Positions 62,393 through 64,000 of a stretch of 64,000 bases of DNA are shown here, piece by piece; the stretch's first letter is position 1, and the number at the start of each line of letters is the position of its first letter. The stretch spans positions 55,085 to 119,084 of the forward strand of contig CAMNHO010000007.1 of assembly GCA_946539765.1 (NCBI GenBank), read 5' to 3'. The DNA comes from UBA4312 sp002394635 (GTDB taxonomy: Bacteria; Bacillota_I; Bacilli_A; Erysipelotrichales; Erysipelotrichaceae). The notes under the pieces were generated by a model. It did not search any database. It was not told the origin of the DNA and saw nothing but the letters and a program-made list of their open reading frames with translations. Position numbers and translations under genes: made by a program.

Positions 62393-63067
62393 TCAATCCA
62401 GATATTGCCCCTGTTTTAACGAATAGTATGAATTTCGGCTGACTATGATATGATCCAGGAGCCGGATCCCCATCATTTTTGCGACATTGCGAATCTGATT
62501 GGTACAAACGATATCTTGTTGTGACGGCATCACATCTCCGCTGGGATGATTGTGCACCAGGATAACCGACTGCGCATTTTCTAAATAGGCCTCCTTGAAG
62601 ATATCTCTCGGATGTACACAGCTCTCATTCAGTGTTCCGATATACAAAATACGATGGGATAGTATCTTCCCCTTTGTGTCCAAATACACCGCAATAAAAT
62701 GCTCCTGCTTTCGGGGCCCGAAAGTCATCATAAACCACTCTGCCAGATCCTCCGGGCGCTGGATCCGGGTCTGATAAGCTTTAGCCTGTAGAATGCGTCT
62801 CGACAGTTCCATACTAGCCTGCAGTTGTAGAGCTTTTACCTTGTGAATGCCCGGAATCTTCATTAGATCTATGATAGACATATCCATCATTCTATACAGA
62901 CCCTCGGTTTTATTCAATACATCCTGGGCAATGTCAAATACTGATCTGTTACGGGTCCCGCTTTGCAAGATCAGTGCCACCAGTTCAGTATCACTTAGTG
63001 CAGAGATCCCAAAGCGCAAAGCTTTTTCTCTTGGTCGTGATTGTTCATTCATTTCTTTTATTCGCAT
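62393..63067 (-). CDS. radC: RadC/MPN-domain protein
   Basis: About 224 residues. An N-terminal helix-hairpin-helix (IIDLMKIPGIHKVKALQLQ near 60-80) is followed by the JAB/MPN metal motif HxHx7SxxD-type sequence ILVHNHPSGDVMPSQQD near 170-186 and the earlier E in EHFIAVYLDT. RadC proteins were once linked to repair; their real role is unsettled. The long frame to 63235 runs through tRNA-His on the other strand. I start at ATG 63067 (MRIKEMNEQSRPREKALRFG...), where family proteins begin. It is followed by mreC, as in many bacteria, but mreB is missing between. Confidence 0.85.
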   Translation of the reverse strand: MRIKEMNEQSRPREKALRFGISALSDTELVALILQSGTRNRSVFDIAQDVLNKTEGLYRMMDMSIIDLMKIPGIHKVKALQLQASMELSRRILQAKAYQTRIQRPEDLAEWFMMTFGPRKQEHFIAVYLDTKGKILSHRILYIGTLNESCVHPRDIFKEAYLENAQSVILVHNHPSGDVMPSQQDIVCTNQIRNVAKMMGIRLLDHIIVSRNSYYSLKQGQYLD

Positions 63068-63157
63068 ATTCTCTTCTACGCAAACCACACCGGACGCACA
63101 ATTTTTTACAAAACAGTTTACAAAGAATGCATTTTTTGTTAATATAATTGAGCACAT

Positions 63158-63234
63158 GGCGGTTGTGGTGAAGTGGTTAACACAGCGGATTGTGGCTCCG
63201 TGATGCGCGCGTTCGAATCGCGTCAGCCGCCCCA
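63158..63234 (+). tRNA. tRNA-His (GTG anticodon)
   Basis: A complete cloverleaf with the extra G(-1) of tRNA-His. Acceptor GCGGTTG pairs with CAGCCGC, the anticodon loop is TTGTGGC with GTG at 63192-63194, the T-loop is TTCGAAT, and C73 and the CCA end are encoded. TATAAT lies at 63143-63148, 9 bases before the gene. Confidence 0.96.
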
Positions 63235-63246
63235 TATGAAAAAGAT

Positions 63247-63269
63247 CTCCGAGTCATCGGAGTTTTTTT
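63247..63269 (+). terminator. Terminator of tRNA-His
   Basis: CTCCGA, GTCA loop, TCGGAG and seven T, 13 bases after the tRNA. Confidence 0.85.
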
Positions 63270-63270
63270 A

Positions 63271-63279
63271 TGTTATAAT
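63271..63279 (+). promoter_or_regulatory. Extended -10 promoter of the lipoprotein gene (leaderless)
   Basis: TGT TATAAT, then 6 bases (GCCCAT) to ATG 63286; it directly follows the tRNA terminator, and no ribosome binding site is present. Confidence 0.65.
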
Positions 63280-63285
63280 GCCCAT

Positions 63286-63840
63286 ATGTTAAGAAATATA
63301 TTGATCCTAGTTCTGGGATTTGTCCTGAGTGCTTGTACAACTACTACAGAAAAGCCGAAAGATATACCGGCATGTGATCCAAGTGAAGAATGCACGCAGA
63401 CCACTACAAAGGAAAGCTTATTCGAAGAAATCACAATGGAAGAAGCCCTTTCTTTTTTTCAAAGTGGAAAGGACGCTATTCTTTATTTTGGATTTGACGA
63501 CTGCCCATGGTGTAAAGAAGCTGCCCCCATCTTAAAAGAGGTGGCCGATCAGACGGATCAAAAAGTATTGTATGTCAAGGTCCGTGACGAAAATCATGAT
63601 CTGATGTATACCGACCAGCAAAGAGAACAATTGAGCCAATATATCGGTGAATGGATGCGTATCAATGAGGAGCAAGATGGAAAGCTGTGGTTGTATGTGC
63701 CATTGGTGATCTGTATTAAAGATGGAACGGCCACTGATGGTCATGAAGGAACTGTAGATGATCATGATGCTACCGAGCGTTCCATGACTGAACAAGAAAA
63801 AAAACAGCTGGAACAAATATATACACAGATGATGGATTAA
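63286..63840 (+). CDS. Thioredoxin-fold lipoprotein
   Basis: A 184-residue secreted protein. A short lipoprotein signal (MLRNILILVLGFVLSAC) ends in the lipobox LSAC with Cys17 as lipid anchor. After a Thr/Glu linker, a thioredoxin-like domain has the redox motif DDCPWCKEAAP near residue 80. The length and CPWC motif recall bacteriocin accessory/PedC-like thioredoxins, which help disulfide formation outside the cell, but this role is not shown. The frame extends upstream through the tRNA-His gene. The start at 63286 is set by the lipobox signal and the -10 box 6 bases upstream. Confidence 0.85.
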   Translation: MLRNILILVLGFVLSACTTTTEKPKDIPACDPSEECTQTTTKESLFEEITMEEALSFFQSGKDAILYFGFDDCPWCKEAAPILKEVADQTDQKVLYVKVRDENHDLMYTDQQREQLSQYIGEWMRINEEQDGKLWLYVPLVICIKDGTATDGHEGTVDDHDATERSMTEQEKKQLEQIYTQMMD

Positions 63841-63870
63841 TATCAAAATATTTCTTTTTTAAAAATGTGC

Positions 63871-63899
63871 TTGCAATAAATAAATCTCCATGATATTAT
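63871..63899 (+). promoter_or_regulatory. Promoter of tRNA-Ser
   Basis: TTGCAA, 17-base spacer, TATTAT preceded by TGA. It lies about 42 bases before the tRNA, so a leader of about 35 bases is removed. Confidence 0.75.
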
Positions 63900-63940
63900 A
63901 AGTGAGCGCTGAAGGGTAGCGTTCCGTCCTAGATTGTCTT

Positions 63941-64000
63941 GGAGTAGTACTCAAGTGGTTGAAGAGGTGCCCCTGCTAAGGGTATAGGTCGGGAAACTGG
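63941..64000 (+). tRNA. tRNA-Ser (GCT anticodon), 5' part
   Basis: The sequence begins GGAGTAGTACTCAAGTGG and closely follows Bacillus-type tRNA-Ser(GCU). The anticodon loop CTGCTAA has GCT at 63975-63977; the long variable arm has started when the window ends. The 3' end is outside the window. Confidence 0.93.

Noticed and set aside
63068..63285. Long upstream extensions of radC and of the lipoprotein gene
   Set aside because: Both would read through the tRNA-His gene; signal peptide, -10 box and family starts place the true starts at 63067 and 63286.
1..64000. CRISPR arrays, insertion sequences, prophage or integrase genes
   Set aside because: No regularly spaced repeats, transposase, integrase or phage structural genes were recognised in the window.

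Overview
The window looks like chromosomal DNA of a low-GC Gram-positive Firmicute, most likely an Erysipelotrichia-type gut bacterium. Support: the polA-mutM-coaE-dnaB-dnaI, cdaA-cdaR-glmM and ezrA-nifZ-thiI neighbourhoods, a T-box on thrS, CIRCE elements on groESL, strong AGGAGG ribosome binding sites, a threonyl-tRNA synthetase without a TGS domain, and mreCD without an adjacent mreB. The class-level assignment is inference; no 16S rRNA gene is present.

Bases 1-21,500 are a cell-surface and accessory region. A minus-strand operon (8399 to 450) encodes a 1,380-residue secreted InlB-repeat protein, then a 47-residue precursor peptide (4100-4243) with a lasso-type YxxPxL leader motif, an internal terminator (4058-4080), and then an HPr-kinase-like protein, two small PqqD/RRE-like proteins, a nucleotidyltransferase and a glycosyltransferase. 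This is the best candidate for an undescribed system: a RiPP-like cassette with peptide-recognition and tailoring genes but no visible protease, cyclase or radical-SAM maturase. Next come an SLH/LRR surface protein, a divergent ABC exporter, an exopolysaccharide control operon (PHP phosphatase, two Wzz/BY-kinase proteins with complementary defects, a DUF5011-like protein), a Na/Pi cotransporter and another surface protein.

Bases 21,500-64,000 are mostly housekeeping: rRNA methyltransferases, ThiI and its desulfurase, EzrA, ribosomal protein S4 with a long leader, an SSB-like protein, a paired M16 peptidase set, an NlpC/P60 choline-binding-repeat protein, TrmL, RdgB, GroESL, ThrRS, a Zn/Cd efflux ATPase with separate metal-binding protein and SmtB-type regulator, YaaA, a two-component system, c-di-AMP synthesis, MurA, aldolase, replication initiation and repair, MreCD, RadC, tRNA-His and the start of tRNA-Ser.

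A recurring regulatory feature is six genes whose start codon lies exactly 6 nt after a good -10 box, with no ribosome binding site. They look leaderless, and their start choices follow from this. Many other starts were reassigned from ribosome binding sites, including GTG and TTG starts.
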